Positions 9,443-19,355 of a stretch of 64,000 nt of DNA are shown one piece after another (within the stretch, counting starts at the first letter, position 1; every line of letters begins with the position of its first letter). Source of the stretch: Thalassotalea sp. HSM 43 (GTDB lineage: Bacteria > Pseudomonadota > Gammaproteobacteria > Enterobacterales > Alteromonadaceae). The notes beneath the pieces were generated by a model, which saw only the letters and a list, made by a program, of their open reading frames with translations, did not search any database and was not told the origin of the DNA. The stretch spans positions 3,372,302 to 3,436,301 of the forward strand of contig NZ_CP038493.1 of NCBI RefSeq assembly GCF_004752005.1. The letters run 5' to 3'. The position numbers and the translations under genes were made by a program.

Positions 9443-10132
9443 CTAACTCGCGTCAGAACCGTCTTCAGGTTTCGTCTCTTGCTCTTGCTCTTGTTCTGCT
9501 TCTTCTGCAATCGGCCAACCACCAAGTTGTTGCCATTTATTGACGATAAAACAAAATAGCTCAGCGGTTTTCTCGGTATCGTATAACGCGCTATGTGCCT
9601 CTTTGTTATCAAAGCCCAAGCCGGCACTTTCACATGCTTTGGCTAATACGGTTTGGCCTAGCGCCAAACCTGATAAACTGGCTGTATCAAAGCTAACAAA
9701 TGGGTGGAACGGACTGCGCTTGATATTACAACGTTCCGTTGCGGCATTGACAAAGCCCAGATCAAAAGCAGCATTATGAGCGACCATAATCGCGCGCTTG
9801 CAACCATAGCCTTTCATTTCTTTGCGAATACGTTTAAAGATGGTTTTTAATACTTCCGCTTCATCGATGGCAGCGCGTAACGCACAGTGCGGGTCGATAC
9901 CTGTAAATTCAAGCGCCGCTGGCTCTAAGTTGGCACCTTCAAATGGCTTAACATTAAAACATAGGGTTTCTTTTATCGACATCAAACCGGTAACTTCATC
10001 CATGTGCAAGATACTGGCGGCGATCTCAAGCAAAGCATCGGTTTTGGCATTAAAGCCTGCGGTTTCAACGTCGATTACGACTGGGTAATAGCCGCGAAAA
10101 CGGCGGGCAAAAAGTGATTTTTCAGAATCCAT
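9443..10132 (-). CDS. rnt: Ribonuclease T
   Basis: 3'-to-5' exoribonuclease of the DEDD family that trims tRNA -CCA ends and matures 5S/23S rRNA 3' ends. The 229 residues show ExoI D21-V-E23, a middle HNAAFDLGF motif and the C-terminal [14 protein letters not shown] motif. It ends in an unusual acidic, Glu/Gln-rich tail (about the last 25 residues) that makes it a little longer than E. coli RNase T. The 3' end may be served by the tandem repeat element downstream. Confidence 0.95.
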   Translation of the reverse strand: MDSEKSLFARRFRGYYPVVIDVETAGFNAKTDALLEIAASILHMDEVTGLMSIKETLCFNVKPFEGANLEPAALEFTGIDPHCALRAAIDEAEVLKTIFKRIRKEMKGYGCKRAIMVAHNAAFDLGFVNAATERCNIKRSPFHPFVSFDTASLSGLALGQTVLAKACESAGLGFDNKEAHSALYDTEKTAELFCFIVNKWQQLGGWPIAEEAEQEQEQETKPEDGSDAS

Positions 10133-10352
10133 AACAGCGAATGCAGTGCAAGCCTTGATTTAATTGAAGTATTTTTACTTAGGATGCAAAATTATCGCAA
10201 ATCTCCCGCAAAAATTCATCTGTTGTTTTCATTTCCAGCAAGGTTTTTACCACTATTATCAATTTATCTAGGCATTATCATGATTGGCCTTGCAAACAGT
10301 GGCTTGCCAAGTAGACTATCAGCGGTGATATAAATTATAACGATGGATAATT

Positions 10353-12200
10353 ATGATAAAGCTTTTCAATTCTTTGCTTTGTAGCATGTTGCTGCTGTCT
10401 TTTGCCTCAGTTGCCGAAGTTAAAGACAATTTAACCTATGCCAATTACGATCAAGTTAATGTAACTCACGCCTATCTTGACCTTGAAATAGATTTTCAAC
10501 AAAAAGCGGTCAAAGGGTTTACTGATCTGACATTAAATTGGTTGCAGGATGAACCGACCTTAGTGGTGCTTGATACCCGTGACCTTATTATCGACCGTGC
10601 GATGGCACAAGATGAGCAGGGCAAGTGGCATAACGTCGCACACCAATTAGCATCTCGAGATGACGTTATGGGCTCAAAATTAACCATAGACCCTAAGTTT
10701 CAAGCGAAAACGGTTAGAATTTACTATCAATCAACCGAAAAAGCATCGGGCCTGCAGTGGTTAGGTAAAGAACAAACCCAAGGTAAAAAATACCCGTTTA
10801 TGTTCAGCCAGAACCAAGCAATACATGCGCGAAGCTGGATCCCGATTCAAGATACCCCGGCGGTGCGTATGACCTATACGGCTCGCATTAAAACCGATCC
10901 GGCGTTACTCGCGGTAATGAGTGCCAATAATGAACCAAATGCCACAAAAGATGGCGATTATTTCTTTTCTATGCCACAAGCCATACCGGCCTATTTAATT
11001 GCTATCGGTGTGGGTGACCTACAGTTTAAAGCGATGAGTGAACAAACCGGCGTTTATGCGGAGTCGTATATCCTTGAACGCGCGGTTGCTGAATTCAACG
11101 ATACCCAAGATATGATTGACGTATCTGAAGCCATGTATGGCGAATATCGCTGGGGACGTTATGACTTGTTGATATTGCCACCGAGCTTTCCTTTTGGCGG
11201 CATGGAAAACCCGAGACTTTCATTTATTACGCCAACTGTAGTCGCCGGCGACAAATCATTAGTTAACTTGATTGCCCATGAACTCGCGCATTCGTGGTCT
11301 GGCAACTTAGTCACCAACGAAAGCTGGCGTGACCTTTGGTTGAACGAAGGTTTCACTTCTTATGTTGAAAACCGCATTATGGAGCGCGTATTTGGCAACG
11401 ACAGAGCCATTATGGAGCAAGTGTTAGGTGTTGCAGACTTGCAGACTGACCTAGCCGATTTGCCAGCCAGCGATTCGATACTGTACCTCGATTTACAAGG
11501 TCGAGACCCAGATGCGGCGTTCAGTGATGTGCCTTATGTTAAAGGCCAATTATTTCTAATGTTTTTAGAGCAGCGATTTGGTCGCGAAAAATTTGACCCA
11601 TTCGTGTTGGATTATTTTAATCACTTTGCGTTTAAATCAATCGGCACCAAAGAGTTTATCAGCTATTTAAATACGCATTTAATCCACAAATACCCGGGTA
11701 TTGTTGCCGATAAAGAAGTGAATGAGTGGATTTTTGGAACCGGATTACCCGCTGATGCACCACAACCACAATCCGATGTGTTTGTAAAAGTCGAACAGCA
11801 AAAGCGTCAATGGCAGGCGGGCGAGTTAACACTAAGTCAGTTACCAACCGCCAATTGGACCGTGCATGAATGGCTTTATTTCATTAATGGTTTGGATCGT
11901 GATTTAAATGAAGAGAAGATGGCAGAATTAGACAAAGCGTTTAATTTAACCAAGAGTCAAAACGCCGAAATTGCACATGCATGGTATTTATTGGCGTTGC
12001 ACTCTGGCTATGATGTGATTATGCCTGAACTAGAGCAGTATTTAATTGCCATTGGTCGCCGTAAGCTGATTGTGCCTTTGTATAAAAAGCTTGCTGAATC
12101 AGAGCAAGGTCATGTGTTTGCCAAACGTGTATTTGCCATCGCTCGCCCAGGCTATCATCCATTAGCGCAAGGTACTGTTGACGATATCCTCAGCAAATAA
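10353..12200 (+). CDS. Exported M1-family zinc aminopeptidase (LTA4H-like)
   Basis: Metallo-aminopeptidase removing N-terminal residues from peptides; an N-terminal signal peptide (about 1-21, ending VAE) places it in the periplasm or envelope. The 615 residues contain the substrate-anchoring GGMENP motif just before the zinc site H309-E310-x-x-H313 with the third ligand E332, exactly the M1 spacing. The sequence around [14 protein letters not shown] and the C-terminal helical domain resemble the leukotriene A4 hydrolase/cold-active aminopeptidase subgroup rather than PepN. It is monocistronic with its own terminator. The exact substrate preference is unknown. Confidence 0.9.
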   Translation: MIKLFNSLLCSMLLLSFASVAEVKDNLTYANYDQVNVTHAYLDLEIDFQQKAVKGFTDLTLNWLQDEPTLVVLDTRDLIIDRAMAQDEQGKWHNVAHQLASRDDVMGSKLTIDPKFQAKTVRIYYQSTEKASGLQWLGKEQTQGKKYPFMFSQNQAIHARSWIPIQDTPAVRMTYTARIKTDPALLAVMSANNEPNATKDGDYFFSMPQAIPAYLIAIGVGDLQFKAMSEQTGVYAESYILERAVAEFNDTQDMIDVSEAMYGEYRWGRYDLLILPPSFPFGGMENPRLSFITPTVVAGDKSLVNLIAHELAHSWSGNLVTNESWRDLWLNEGFTSYVENRIMERVFGNDRAIMEQVLGVADLQTDLADLPASDSILYLDLQGRDPDAAFSDVPYVKGQLFLMFLEQRFGREKFDPFVLDYFNHFAFKSIGTKEFISYLNTHLIHKYPGIVADKEVNEWIFGTGLPADAPQPQSDVFVKVEQQKRQWQAGELTLSQLPTANWTVHEWLYFINGLDRDLNEEKMAELDKAFNLTKSQNAEIAHAWYLLALHSGYDVIMPELEQYLIAIGRRKLIVPLYKKLAESEQGHVFAKRVFAIARPGYHPLAQGTVDDILSK

Positions 12201-12218
12201 AATGTATTTACCTTAATT

Positions 12219-12252
12219 AAAGCCCAAGTGCGTTGCTGACTTGGGCTTTTTT
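12219..12252 (+). terminator. Intrinsic terminator after aminopeptidase
   Basis: An 11-bp stem (AAAGCCCAAGT/ACTTGGGCTTT), 9-nt loop, and run of T residues 19 bp after the stop. Confidence 0.87.
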
Positions 12253-12301
12253 TTATGAAGTTTCTCGGTTGGCATAGTTTTTACTACACTTTGACGAGAG
12301 C

Positions 12302-12416
12302 TTTAAAATGAATACCGCAATAAATAATGTCACCAAGGCGTCACTGTACAGTGGATTAACTACACTGATGAACAAGTTCTTGAGTCTAGTAAGCCTAGAC
12401 TTTGATTCATTTTAAA
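12302..12416. repeat. 115-bp element with 12-bp perfect inverted ends
   Basis: TTTAAAATGAAT (12302-12313) is matched by its exact reverse complement ATTCATTTTAAA at 12405-12416. Inside lie a 12-bp palindrome CACTGTACAGTG (12342-12353) and an AGTCTAG-N5-CTAGACT hairpin (12383-12401). This fills most of the space between the aminopeptidase terminator and the next gene. It could be a small non-autonomous mobile element (MITE-like) or a regulatory structure; no clear target duplication is seen. Confidence 0.6.
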
Positions 12417-12459
12417 CTCGATAAACCATTACTGTGATGTGAATAGAGCGACTTTGAAT

Positions 12460-13011
12460 ATGACGGATACGACTATGAGCCTTAAATTAAGCGCAGGTAA
12501 TCACTTTCCAGCAATAGATGTTGTGCTAGAGAGTGGTGATACGGTACGACTGGGTCAATCGAGACAGGCTAACGCTGATTGGCAATTGGTGTTGGTTTAT
12601 CGCGGTCGGCACTGCCCATTATGCACAAAATATTTGAATAATCTGCAAAACTACCAACAAGCATTGCTTGATGTTGGCGTAGATATTATTGCGGTATCGG
12701 CGGACAGTTTAGAACAACTGCAGCAACACAAAACGCAGTTGTCTGTCAATTTCCCTTTTGCTTATGGTTTGAGTATCGCCCAAATGCAAACTCTAGGTTT
12801 GTATTTATCTGACCCACGCTCACCACAAGAAACCGATCATGTATTTGCTGAGCCTGGCTTGTTTGTGGTCAATGAACAAGGCAATTTGCACGTGGTTGAT
12901 ATCTCAAATAACCCATTTGTACGTCCTGAATTAGAGGCACTGGTTAATGGTATTGGTTGGATACGCAACCCAGACAATAACTACCCGATACGTGGTATGC
13001 ATGCACCTTAA
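12460..13011 (+). CDS. Peroxiredoxin-like (AhpC/TSA) family protein
   Basis: Thioredoxin-fold protein of the AhpC/TSA group. It carries a RGRHCPLCTKYL motif where peroxiredoxins have the peroxidatic Cys, and because the motif is C-P-L-C it may act as a disulfide reductase or as an atypical Prx. About 183 residues from the ATG at 12460. An in-frame GTG at 12439 and an ATG at 12475 are alternatives; no Shine-Dalgarno decides between them, so the start is uncertain. The strand ends with the conserved pattern FVRPELEALVNGIGWIR. The upstream palindromic element may bear on its expression. No specific physiological substrate can be named. Confidence 0.85.
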   Translation: MTDTTMSLKLSAGNHFPAIDVVLESGDTVRLGQSRQANADWQLVLVYRGRHCPLCTKYLNNLQNYQQALLDVGVDIIAVSADSLEQLQQHKTQLSVNFPFAYGLSIAQMQTLGLYLSDPRSPQETDHVFAEPGLFVVNEQGNLHVVDISNNPFVRPELEALVNGIGWIRNPDNNYPIRGMHAP

Positions 13012-13040
13012 GGCGGGCAATACCTAACCCCTTACAAGCA

Positions 13041-13066
13041 AAAAAGCCTGCAATTGCAGGCTTTTT
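13041..13066. terminator. Bidirectional intrinsic terminator
   Basis: An 11-bp stem (AAAAAGCCTGC/GCAGGCTTTTT) with AATT loop between the convergent peroxiredoxin-like gene and the small exported protein gene. Confidence 0.87.
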
Positions 13067-13088
13067 ATTTGTCTAAAAGATGCAGACT

Positions 13089-13478
13089 TTATTGCTTAGC
13101 AACCATGATCACATCGACTTCATGATGACTTTGTTGTTCGTCAACAATAACTCGTACGTCATTGCCTAAGTGATCAAAATGCAACTCTAGGCGACCGTAC
13201 TGGATTCTATCTGAACTTGGCGCGCCAAATTGCTCACTGTAAAACTGTCGAACTTGGTCAAAGTCTGACTTGGTAAAATAGGTCACCATCGCTGGCAATT
13301 CATCATTGAATTGAGAAAAAATATGAGCATCATTTAATACCGGAATATTTATGGTGGACTCACTGCCGACTTGCTCGCTATCAGATGATGTAGCAAGTGG
13401 TTGAGATTGCTCGGCAATCGCAGTGTTGATACCGAAACACAGTAAACTTAGCGCGGTCAATGTTGTTATTTTTTTCAT
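13089..13478 (-). CDS. Small exported protein of unknown function
   Basis: A 129-residue protein I do not recognise. A clear signal peptide (KK, hydrophobic core TLTALSLLCFGINTA, cleavage near AIA-E) is followed by a low-complexity Ser/Gln linker and an about 85-residue domain starting near INIPVLNDAHIFSQFND. That domain has charged beta-like segments (YGRLELHF, DVRVIVDEQ) and no cysteines, so it is probably a soluble periplasmic protein. It is divergent from the ATP-grasp gene. Confidence 0.75.
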   Translation of the reverse strand: MKKITTLTALSLLCFGINTAIAEQSQPLATSSDSEQVGSESTINIPVLNDAHIFSQFNDELPAMVTYFTKSDFDQVRQFYSEQFGAPSSDRIQYGRLELHFDHLGNDVRVIVDEQQSHHEVDVIMVAKQ

Positions 13479-13632
13479 GAACAGGTCCTGCTGTTATTAT
13501 CTTTTGTTAATTTACGTGGTTTCGGTTGTTGCGGTCAACTAAAACAGGTTAAACTCTGCCAACAATTTTACCTACCGTATTATTTTACGGTGATAAAAAC
13601 CACTTTTAATTCAATTTGTAAGGGGATGTCTG

Positions 13633-14520
13633 TTGAAACATTGCGCTATTTTAACCATGGATTGCCTAGATGATTTTGAGGCATACGATCATTTATTCGA
13701 TCAGCCATTGCTAGAACTTGGCTGGCAAACCCATATGGTGTCATGGCGCCAGAGCAACGTTGATTGGAACCAATACGACGTTGTGCTAATTCGCACCCCG
13801 TGGGATTATCAAGATGATGCGCCATTGTTCATGCAAGTACTTACTGATATTGAACAATCCCGTGCCGTGCTTGAGAACTCAATCAACATTGTCGAATGGA
13901 ACATCAATAAAAAGTACCTGCGAGAGCTAGAGCAGTATTCGGTAAACATCGTCCCGACTATCTGGGAAGAGCAATACAATGAAGCCCTGGTTGGTGAATA
14001 CTTTGCGCGCTTTGATACCCAACAAATTGTCATCAAGCCTTGTGTCAGTGCCAATGCCGACAACACCTTTTGGCTAACCACGCAAAACTGGCAAGAGTAT
14101 AAACAAGATTTAGCTAACGCATTTGCGTCACGTGATTTTATGGTGCAGCCGTTTGTTGAAAGCGTCATCAATGAAGGTGAATATTCGTGTTTTTACTTTG
14201 ATGGTCAATACAGCCACAGTATTTTAAAGACACCAAAAGAAAATGATTTTCGCGTTCAAGAAGAGCACGGTGGTCGACTTAAATTGGTTGATGCTGAACC
14301 TGTATTACGTGAGCAAGCAGAGCATGCCATGGCAAAACTTGCCCAGATTGATGAAATGCCAATGTACGCTCGTGTTGATTTTGTGCGAATCGGCGATAAA
14401 TTTGCCATGATGGAAGCAGAGTTAATTGAGCCGTCTTTGTATTTCAATATGGATGAAAATTCAGCTCCATTATTTGCCACGTTGTTTGCTGAGCGAATGG
14501 CGAGAAAGCACAATCTATAA
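13633..14520 (+). CDS. ATP-grasp domain protein (RimK/glutathione synthetase-like)
   Basis: A 295-residue protein with the three-part layout of ATP-grasp ligases: N-terminal pre-ATP-grasp (about 1-95, with VVLIRTPWDYQDD), ATP-binding lysine in IVIKPCVSANADNTF, and a C-terminal acidic metal site (MYARVDFVRIG ... MEAELIEPSLYFNMDENS). It would form an amide or thioester bond between a carboxylate and an unknown acceptor. I chose the TTG at 13633 because AAGGGG lies 8-9 nt upstream; the nearby ATG at 13626 is out of frame. The product is not predictable from context. Confidence 0.8.
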   Translation: MKHCAILTMDCLDDFEAYDHLFDQPLLELGWQTHMVSWRQSNVDWNQYDVVLIRTPWDYQDDAPLFMQVLTDIEQSRAVLENSINIVEWNINKKYLRELEQYSVNIVPTIWEEQYNEALVGEYFARFDTQQIVIKPCVSANADNTFWLTTQNWQEYKQDLANAFASRDFMVQPFVESVINEGEYSCFYFDGQYSHSILKTPKENDFRVQEEHGGRLKLVDAEPVLREQAEHAMAKLAQIDEMPMYARVDFVRIGDKFAMMEAELIEPSLYFNMDENSAPLFATLFAERMARKHNL

Positions 14521-14547
14521 GTCACTCAGATTGACGACAAGTGATAA

Positions 14548-14576
14548 AAAAAAGGACGCTATGAGCGTCCTTTTTT
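14548..14576. terminator. Bidirectional intrinsic terminator
   Basis: A 13-bp stem built around AAGGACGCT/AGCGTCCTT with A/T tails and a 3-nt loop, between the ATP-grasp gene and the convergent cmoB. Confidence 0.88.
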
Positions 14577-14590
14577 GTTGTTCATGTTTG

Positions 14591-14626
14591 CCTAATAGCT
14601 AATAGCTAATACCTAACGCCTAACGC
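14591..14626. repeat. Short degenerate tandem repeat
   Basis: Successive near-copies of CTAATAG / CTAATAC / CTAACGC (about 7-bp period) lie just beyond the cmoB stop. No function is apparent. Confidence 0.5.
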
Positions 14627-14647
14627 GGGTATCTGCCACAGATAACC

Positions 14648-15616
14648 TTAGGTGTTGGCCACTATGATGGCACGTAATGGTGCAGGGTGTCCTTCAATGG
14701 TTTTGTTGGCATCATTTGGATCAAGAAAGTCTTGCAATGATTCGGTATCTATCCAGTCGGTTTTGCGTTGCTCTTCAAATGCGGTTTGATCGATACTGAC
14801 CACGCGCACATTCTTAAAGCCTAAGCGCTGCATCCAGAACACTAAGGCATCACAACTTGGTAAAAACCACACGTTACGCATTTTTGCGTAGCGATCGCCC
14901 GGCACTAACACGGTATTTTTATCGCCCTCAATGACTAAGGTTTCCAACACTAACTCACCACCTTTTACCAGTTGTGCTTTAAGTTGTTGCAAGAAATCAA
15001 TCGGTGATTTGCGGTGATACAAAACCCCCATAGCAAACACTGTATCAAAGGCTTTTAGCTCAGGCAGATGCTCAACGCCCAGTGGTAATAAATTTACCGC
15101 AGGGTCTTGAATAAAGTGCTGCATCGATAAAAATTGCATCATAAATAATTGCGTCGGATCGATGCCAACCACAAACTTTGCCCCTGCGCCGCGCATGCGC
15201 CACAAGTGGTAACCGCTGCCACAGCCTATATCTAATACGTAGCGGTTACTAAGATCACTGATATGAGGTTGCAAACGATCCCACTTAAAATCGCTACGCC
15301 ATTCGGTATCTATGTGAATACCATGGACGTGATAGGGTCCCTTGCGCCAAGGTTTGAAATTCTTCAGTAACGCCTCTATGCGTTTTTGTTGGCCTAAAGG
15401 AATGTCATCTGCAGCGCCAATAGTCACACCGTCTTTAACGTCAATCATTGATGGTGTTGTTTGTGGCAGTGCCTCTAAAGTTTTCTGCCACTGCTTGAAT
15501 TCGCCGTGCAGTTCTTGTTTTTGCCAGTGCGCTAATTGCTCAGGTAATTGCGTAAGCCAATGCGCCAGACGGTTACCGGCGATTTGCTGATAGAATTGGT
15601 TAAATACGTTATTCAT
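14648..15616 (-). CDS. cmoB: tRNA U34 carboxymethyltransferase CmoB
   Basis: Transfers the carboxymethyl group of carboxy-SAM to 5-hydroxyuridine at tRNA position 34, giving the cmo5U wobble base. The 322 residues match the family. The Rossmann SAM motif is [15 protein letters not shown] followed by [12 protein letters not shown], and downstream [13 protein letters not shown] is characteristic. Its ATG overlaps the cmoA TAA by one base (TAATG), so the two enzymes of consecutive steps are translationally coupled. Confidence 0.96.
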   Translation of the reverse strand: MNNVFNQFYQQIAGNRLAHWLTQLPEQLAHWQKQELHGEFKQWQKTLEALPQTTPSMIDVKDGVTIGAADDIPLGQQKRIEALLKNFKPWRKGPYHVHGIHIDTEWRSDFKWDRLQPHISDLSNRYVLDIGCGSGYHLWRMRGAGAKFVVGIDPTQLFMMQFLSMQHFIQDPAVNLLPLGVEHLPELKAFDTVFAMGVLYHRKSPIDFLQQLKAQLVKGGELVLETLVIEGDKNTVLVPGDRYAKMRNVWFLPSCDALVFWMQRLGFKNVRVVSIDQTAFEEQRKTDWIDTESLQDFLDPNDANKTIEGHPAPLRAIIVANT

Positions 15617-16350
15617 TATTTTATGGCGATAAGTGAGAAAAAGTTAAAGCATTGAAACCAGCTTGTGGCATGACTAAAGCCGGCTTGGCGTAAACGCTGA
15701 TAATGGGTTTCTAGAACATCTGGTCGCATGACGTTTTCAATGGCCGCACGTTTTTGGGCGATTTCTAGGTCACTGTAACCATTCGCTCGTTTAAAATCAT
15801 GATGCAAATCATTGAGCAACTCTCGGCAGGTTTCATCGCCATCATATATTTTTTCCGACAGGATCAATATACCGCCAGGCAATAATGACTCCGCGATTTT
15901 ATCCATCAATTGTTGTCGTTTATCTTGTTCAATAAACTGTAGGGTGAAATTGAGTACCACGACCGAGGCATTCTCCATTGGGAACTCTAATATATCACCT
16001 TCATGAACCTCGCATGGGGTTGCTGCTTTAAAAGCATTAACGTGCATTTGACAGCGCTGCACCATATCTTTGGAGCTATCGATGGCGATAATTTTACAGT
16101 TGTTGGCATCTATGTTTTGACGCATCACCAAACTTGCGGCACCAAGTGAACAGCCTAAATCGTATATGTTACTGTTGCTCTGTGCATAGCGCTTACTCAG
16201 CTGGCCTATGGTTTCTATGATGTTGGAGTAGCCAGGAACAGATCGTTTGATCATATCCGGGAATACTTCAACGACCTGTGCATCGAAACGGAAATCGCCT
16301 ACCTTTGCTTGCGGCTTTGAATAAATTATATCGGTCTGTTTATCTGTCAT
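15616..16350 (-). CDS. cmoA: Carboxy-S-adenosyl-L-methionine synthase CmoA
   Basis: Makes carboxy-SAM from SAM and prephenate, the methyl-group variant used by CmoB in wobble uridine modification. The 244-residue methyltransferase fold has the SAM motif [14 protein letters not shown] near residue 60-73 and a conserved N-terminal [20 protein letters not shown] block. It is first gene of the cmoAB operon and is divergent from aspS. In E. coli cmoAB is also near aspS-ruvC. Confidence 0.96.
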   Translation of the reverse strand: MTDKQTDIIYSKPQAKVGDFRFDAQVVEVFPDMIKRSVPGYSNIIETIGQLSKRYAQSNSNIYDLGCSLGAASLVMRQNIDANNCKIIAIDSSKDMVQRCQMHVNAFKAATPCEVHEGDILEFPMENASVVVLNFTLQFIEQDKRQQLMDKIAESLLPGGILILSEKIYDGDETCRELLNDLHHDFKRANGYSDLEIAQKRAAIENVMRPDVLETHYQRLRQAGFSHATSWFQCFNFFSLIAIK

Positions 16351-16600
16351 TAACTGTTTGTTGAATCTTTAATTGATTGGCTGCGCTATACACTTTGCAT
16401 GAAACCACACGGATGATATCGCAATCTTTTATTGAGTCTAGGCAAATTATACCAGATAAACAAAAGCTTAAACGAGTATTAACGACGTCTTTTTGTTCGT
16501 TTTATCAGCTTTGCGAGCCAAAAAGCCTGAATTTTTATGTTTGTGGCTGAACAGCAAGCAAGTTGTGTCGATTTATTCTCGTAAAATATCGAGCCAATAG

Positions 16601-16628
16601 GTGACATTGCACCGCTATTCGCTATAAT
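16601..16628 (+). promoter_or_regulatory. aspS promoter
   Basis: -35 GTGACA (16601-16606), 16-bp spacer and a perfect -10 TATAAT (16623-16628). It would give a leader of roughly 130 nt before the aspS ATG. Confidence 0.65.
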
Positions 16629-16703
16629 ATCCGCCTTTGATTTTTGTCTTGTTCCTTATGGCGTTATACGCGAGGAGCTGAGCTAGAGAAAAGGCTTAGC
16701 GCA

Positions 16704-16724
16704 GCAGTGTCATAATAACACTGC
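16704..16724 (+). promoter_or_regulatory. Hairpin in aspS leader
   Basis: A 7-bp perfect stem (GCAGTGT/ACACTGC) with a 7-nt loop in the 5' untranslated leader, ending 42 bp before the ATG. There is no T-run after it, so it is not a terminator. Confidence 0.45.
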
Positions 16725-16766
16725 AAAGGATCAGACCAGTAATAGACATGAGCAGGATAAATTATA

Positions 16767-18539
16767 ATGCGTAGCGTATTTTGTGGTGAGGTAAATGAGT
16801 CTCACATCGGTGAAGAAGTTACATTATGTGGTTGGGTTAATCGTCGTCGTGATTTGGGCGCGGTAATCTTTCTTGATATGCGAGACCGTGAAGGTATTGT
16901 ACAAGTAGTTTTCGATCCGGATTTGCCAGAAGTTTTGGAAGTGGCGAACACGTTACGTAATGAATTTTGCGTACAAGTTAAAGGTAAAGTTCGCGCTCGT
17001 CCTGAGTCGCAAGTAAACAAAGATATGGCAACAGGTGCGATTGAGGTATTAGGTTTAGAGCTTAATATCCTGAACAAAGCAGCGCCATTGCCAATCGACT
17101 TTAACCAAGAAAACAGCGAAGAGAATCGTTTAAAGTATCGTTACTTAGATCTTCGCCGCCCAGAAATGACTGAGCGTTTACGTTTTCGTGCCCAAGTTAC
17201 ATCAGCCGTGCGTCGTTCATTGGAAAGCCAAGGTTTCATGGATATTGAAACACCAATCCTAACCGCGGCAACACCTGAAGGTGCGCGTGATTATCTTGTA
17301 CCAAGCCGTACGCACAAGGGTAACTTCTTTGCCTTGCCGCAATCGCCACAGTTGTTTAAGCAATTGCTTATGATGTCTGGTCAAGAGCGTTATTACCAAA
17401 TCGTAAAATGTTTCCGTGATGAAGATTTGCGTGCTGACCGTCAGCCTGAATTTACCCAAATCGATATCGAAACATCATTCATGACCGCCGACCAAGTTAT
17501 GCAAGTAACTGAAACCATGATCAGCGAATTGTTCAAAGACTTATTAAATGTTGATCTGGGCACATTCCCGCACATGAGTTACCAAGAAGCGATGACCCGT
17601 TATGGTTCAGATAAGCCTGATTTGCGTAACCCATTAGAGATGATTGATGTTGCGGATATTTTGAAAGACGTAGAATTTAAAGTATTTAATGGCCCTGCAA
17701 ATGATCCTAAAGGCCGCGTGGCGGTAATTTGTGTGCCAGGTGCGGCAGCGACGTTCTCTCGTAAAAACATTGATGAATACGGCAAGTTTGTCGGTATTTA
17801 TGGTGCCAAAGGTTTGGCATGGATGAAGGTTAATGACATCGATGCTGGCATGGACGGCATCCAGTCGCCAATCTTAAAGTTCTTGCCAGAAACCGCAGTA
17901 GCGGCGTTACTTGAACGTACCAATGCAAAATCTGGTGACATCATTTTCTTTGGTGCCGATGACTACACCGTCGTAACCGAGGCGCTTGGCGCATTGCGTT
18001 TGAAGCTTGGTGAAGACCTTGGCATCGTTAGCGATGAATGGAAGCCACTATGGGTCGTTGATTTCCCAATGTTTGAAGAGGCCGATGGTCACTTGCATGC
18101 ATTGCACCACCCATTTACTGCACCAACCAAATTAACCGCACAAGAGCTAGAAGCAAATCCAATTGGCGCGCTATCTAATGCGTACGACATGGTTCTTAAC
18201 GGTGTCGAGTTAGGTGGTGGTTCAGTACGTATCCATAGCCAAGAAATGCAAGCTGCGGTATTTAGAATTTTGGGCATCTCTGATGAAGAAGCGCAAGAGA
18301 AGTTTGGTTTCTTATTAGAAGCATTACGCTACGGTACGCCACCACATGCCGGTTTGGCATTCGGTCTGGATCGTTTGGTTATGCTAATGACGGGTGCGAC
18401 ATCAATTCGCGACGTTATGGCGTTCCCTAAAACAACAACCGCGGCGTGTCCATTGACTAACGCACCAGGTCAAGCAAACCCAGAGCAGTTGAAAGAACTG
18501 GGTATCGCATCTGTTGTTGAGCCTAAAGAAGAGCAGTAA
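16767..18539 (+). CDS. aspS: Aspartyl-tRNA synthetase
   Basis: Class II synthetase charging tRNA-Asp with aspartate. The 590 residues include the N-terminal OB anticodon-binding domain (about 1-105), motif 2 [18 protein letters not shown], the bacterial GAD insertion domain in the middle, and motif 3 [15 protein letters not shown] near the end. Length matches the bacterial type. The long leader with a hairpin may allow post-transcriptional control. tRNA-Asp genes are elsewhere in this window at 50345-50754. Confidence 0.98.
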   Translation: MRSVFCGEVNESHIGEEVTLCGWVNRRRDLGAVIFLDMRDREGIVQVVFDPDLPEVLEVANTLRNEFCVQVKGKVRARPESQVNKDMATGAIEVLGLELNILNKAAPLPIDFNQENSEENRLKYRYLDLRRPEMTERLRFRAQVTSAVRRSLESQGFMDIETPILTAATPEGARDYLVPSRTHKGNFFALPQSPQLFKQLLMMSGQERYYQIVKCFRDEDLRADRQPEFTQIDIETSFMTADQVMQVTETMISELFKDLLNVDLGTFPHMSYQEAMTRYGSDKPDLRNPLEMIDVADILKDVEFKVFNGPANDPKGRVAVICVPGAAATFSRKNIDEYGKFVGIYGAKGLAWMKVNDIDAGMDGIQSPILKFLPETAVAALLERTNAKSGDIIFFGADDYTVVTEALGALRLKLGEDLGIVSDEWKPLWVVDFPMFEEADGHLHALHHPFTAPTKLTAQELEANPIGALSNAYDMVLNGVELGGGSVRIHSQEMQAAVFRILGISDEEAQEKFGFLLEALRYGTPPHAGLAFGLDRLVMLMTGATSIRDVMAFPKTTTAACPLTNAPGQANPEQLKELGIASVVEPKEEQ

Positions 18540-18564
18540 TCTTTAGTCACTAAAGCGAGTTAAT

Positions 18565-18592
18565 AAGCCTCGAGCATTCGAGGCTTTTTTAT
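18565..18592 (+). terminator. Intrinsic terminator after aspS
   Basis: A 9-bp stem (AAGCCTCGA/TCGAGGCTT) with GCAT loop followed by a T-run, 25 bp after the stop. Confidence 0.85.
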
Positions 18593-18713
18593 GTTCGAGC
18601 ATAAGTCGCGGTCAACCGCAGCACATAATGCTGCGATACATTGGTTGGCATCACACCTATTTGCGTTTATGCTAACTCTAACCGTCGTCATTCATCGGTA
18701 AAATAATATCAGT

Positions 18714-19241
18714 ATGAGCATCATTCTTGGCATCGACCCCGGTTCTCGCATCACCGGATACGGTGTGATCTATAAACAGGGCCGTAAGTTTCAATACCTT
18801 GGCAGCGGTTGCATCAAAACCTTGTCTGCCGGCGATGATATCGCGTCGCGTTTGCAAGTCATTTTTGCGGGGGTGAGTGAGCTCATTACCCAATTTAAGC
18901 CAGATATGTTTGCCATTGAGCAAGTCTTTATGGGCTTGAACCCTGCCGGCGCTTTGAAATTAGGTCAGGCGCGTGGAGCCGCTATCGTTGCGGCAACGAA
19001 TGCTGAACTTGATGTTGCCGAATACTCCGCAAGACAAATTAAACAAGCCGTTGTTGGCACAGGTGCGGCAAAAAAAGAACAAGTCCAACATATGGTTACC
19101 TCGATATTGAAGTTACCGTCGATACCACAAGCGGACGCTGCTGACGCCTTAGCGGTCGCTATCTGTCACGCCCATAGTTATGACTCTTTAATAAAGATGG
19201 CCGGTCAGGCAAAGAAAACCGTACGCGGACGTTTGCGATAG
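18714..19241 (+). CDS. ruvC: Holliday junction endonuclease RuvC
   Basis: Resolves Holliday junctions in recombination repair with RuvAB. The 175 residues contain the catalytic acidic residues in [13 protein letters not shown] (D7), AIEQVF (E near 68) and [14 protein letters not shown] (two Asp near 138-141). yebC, often present between aspS and ruvC, is absent here. A 114-bp gap containing a LexA box separates it from ruvA, so ruvC is probably outside the SOS-regulated transcript, as in E. coli. Confidence 0.97.
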   Translation: MSIILGIDPGSRITGYGVIYKQGRKFQYLGSGCIKTLSAGDDIASRLQVIFAGVSELITQFKPDMFAIEQVFMGLNPAGALKLGQARGAAIVAATNAELDVAEYSARQIKQAVVGTGAAKKEQVQHMVTSILKLPSIPQADAADALAVAICHAHSYDSLIKMAGQAKKTVRGRLR

Positions 19242-19292
19242 TTTTCCAAAACGCAGGTCTGTATTGACTTGCCGAATAGGGAAAATAGTTTA

Positions 19293-19308
19293 CTATATAT
19301 TTATACAG
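19293..19308 (+). promoter_or_regulatory. LexA (SOS) box upstream of ruvAB
   Basis: CTATATATTTATACAG matches the E. coli consensus CTGTATATATATACAG at 14 of 16 positions and lies 47 bp before the ruvA start. It overlaps a second perfect palindrome, TATACAGT-GTT-ACTGTATA, at 19302-19320. SOS control of ruvAB is established in E. coli; here it is inferred. Confidence 0.75.
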
Positions 19309-19355
19309 TGTTACTGTATAACCCATAGCAATAAAGAATAACATCAGGATACAAA

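Larger units (their letters stand above)
16351..16766. other. Divergent cmoA-aspS intergenic region with long aspS leader
   Basis: This 416-bp stretch has no supported ORF. It holds the aspS promoter (16601-16628) and, after it, about 130 nt of leader containing a hairpin. The cmoA side is A+T-rich without a clear promoter that I would name. Confidence 0.6.
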
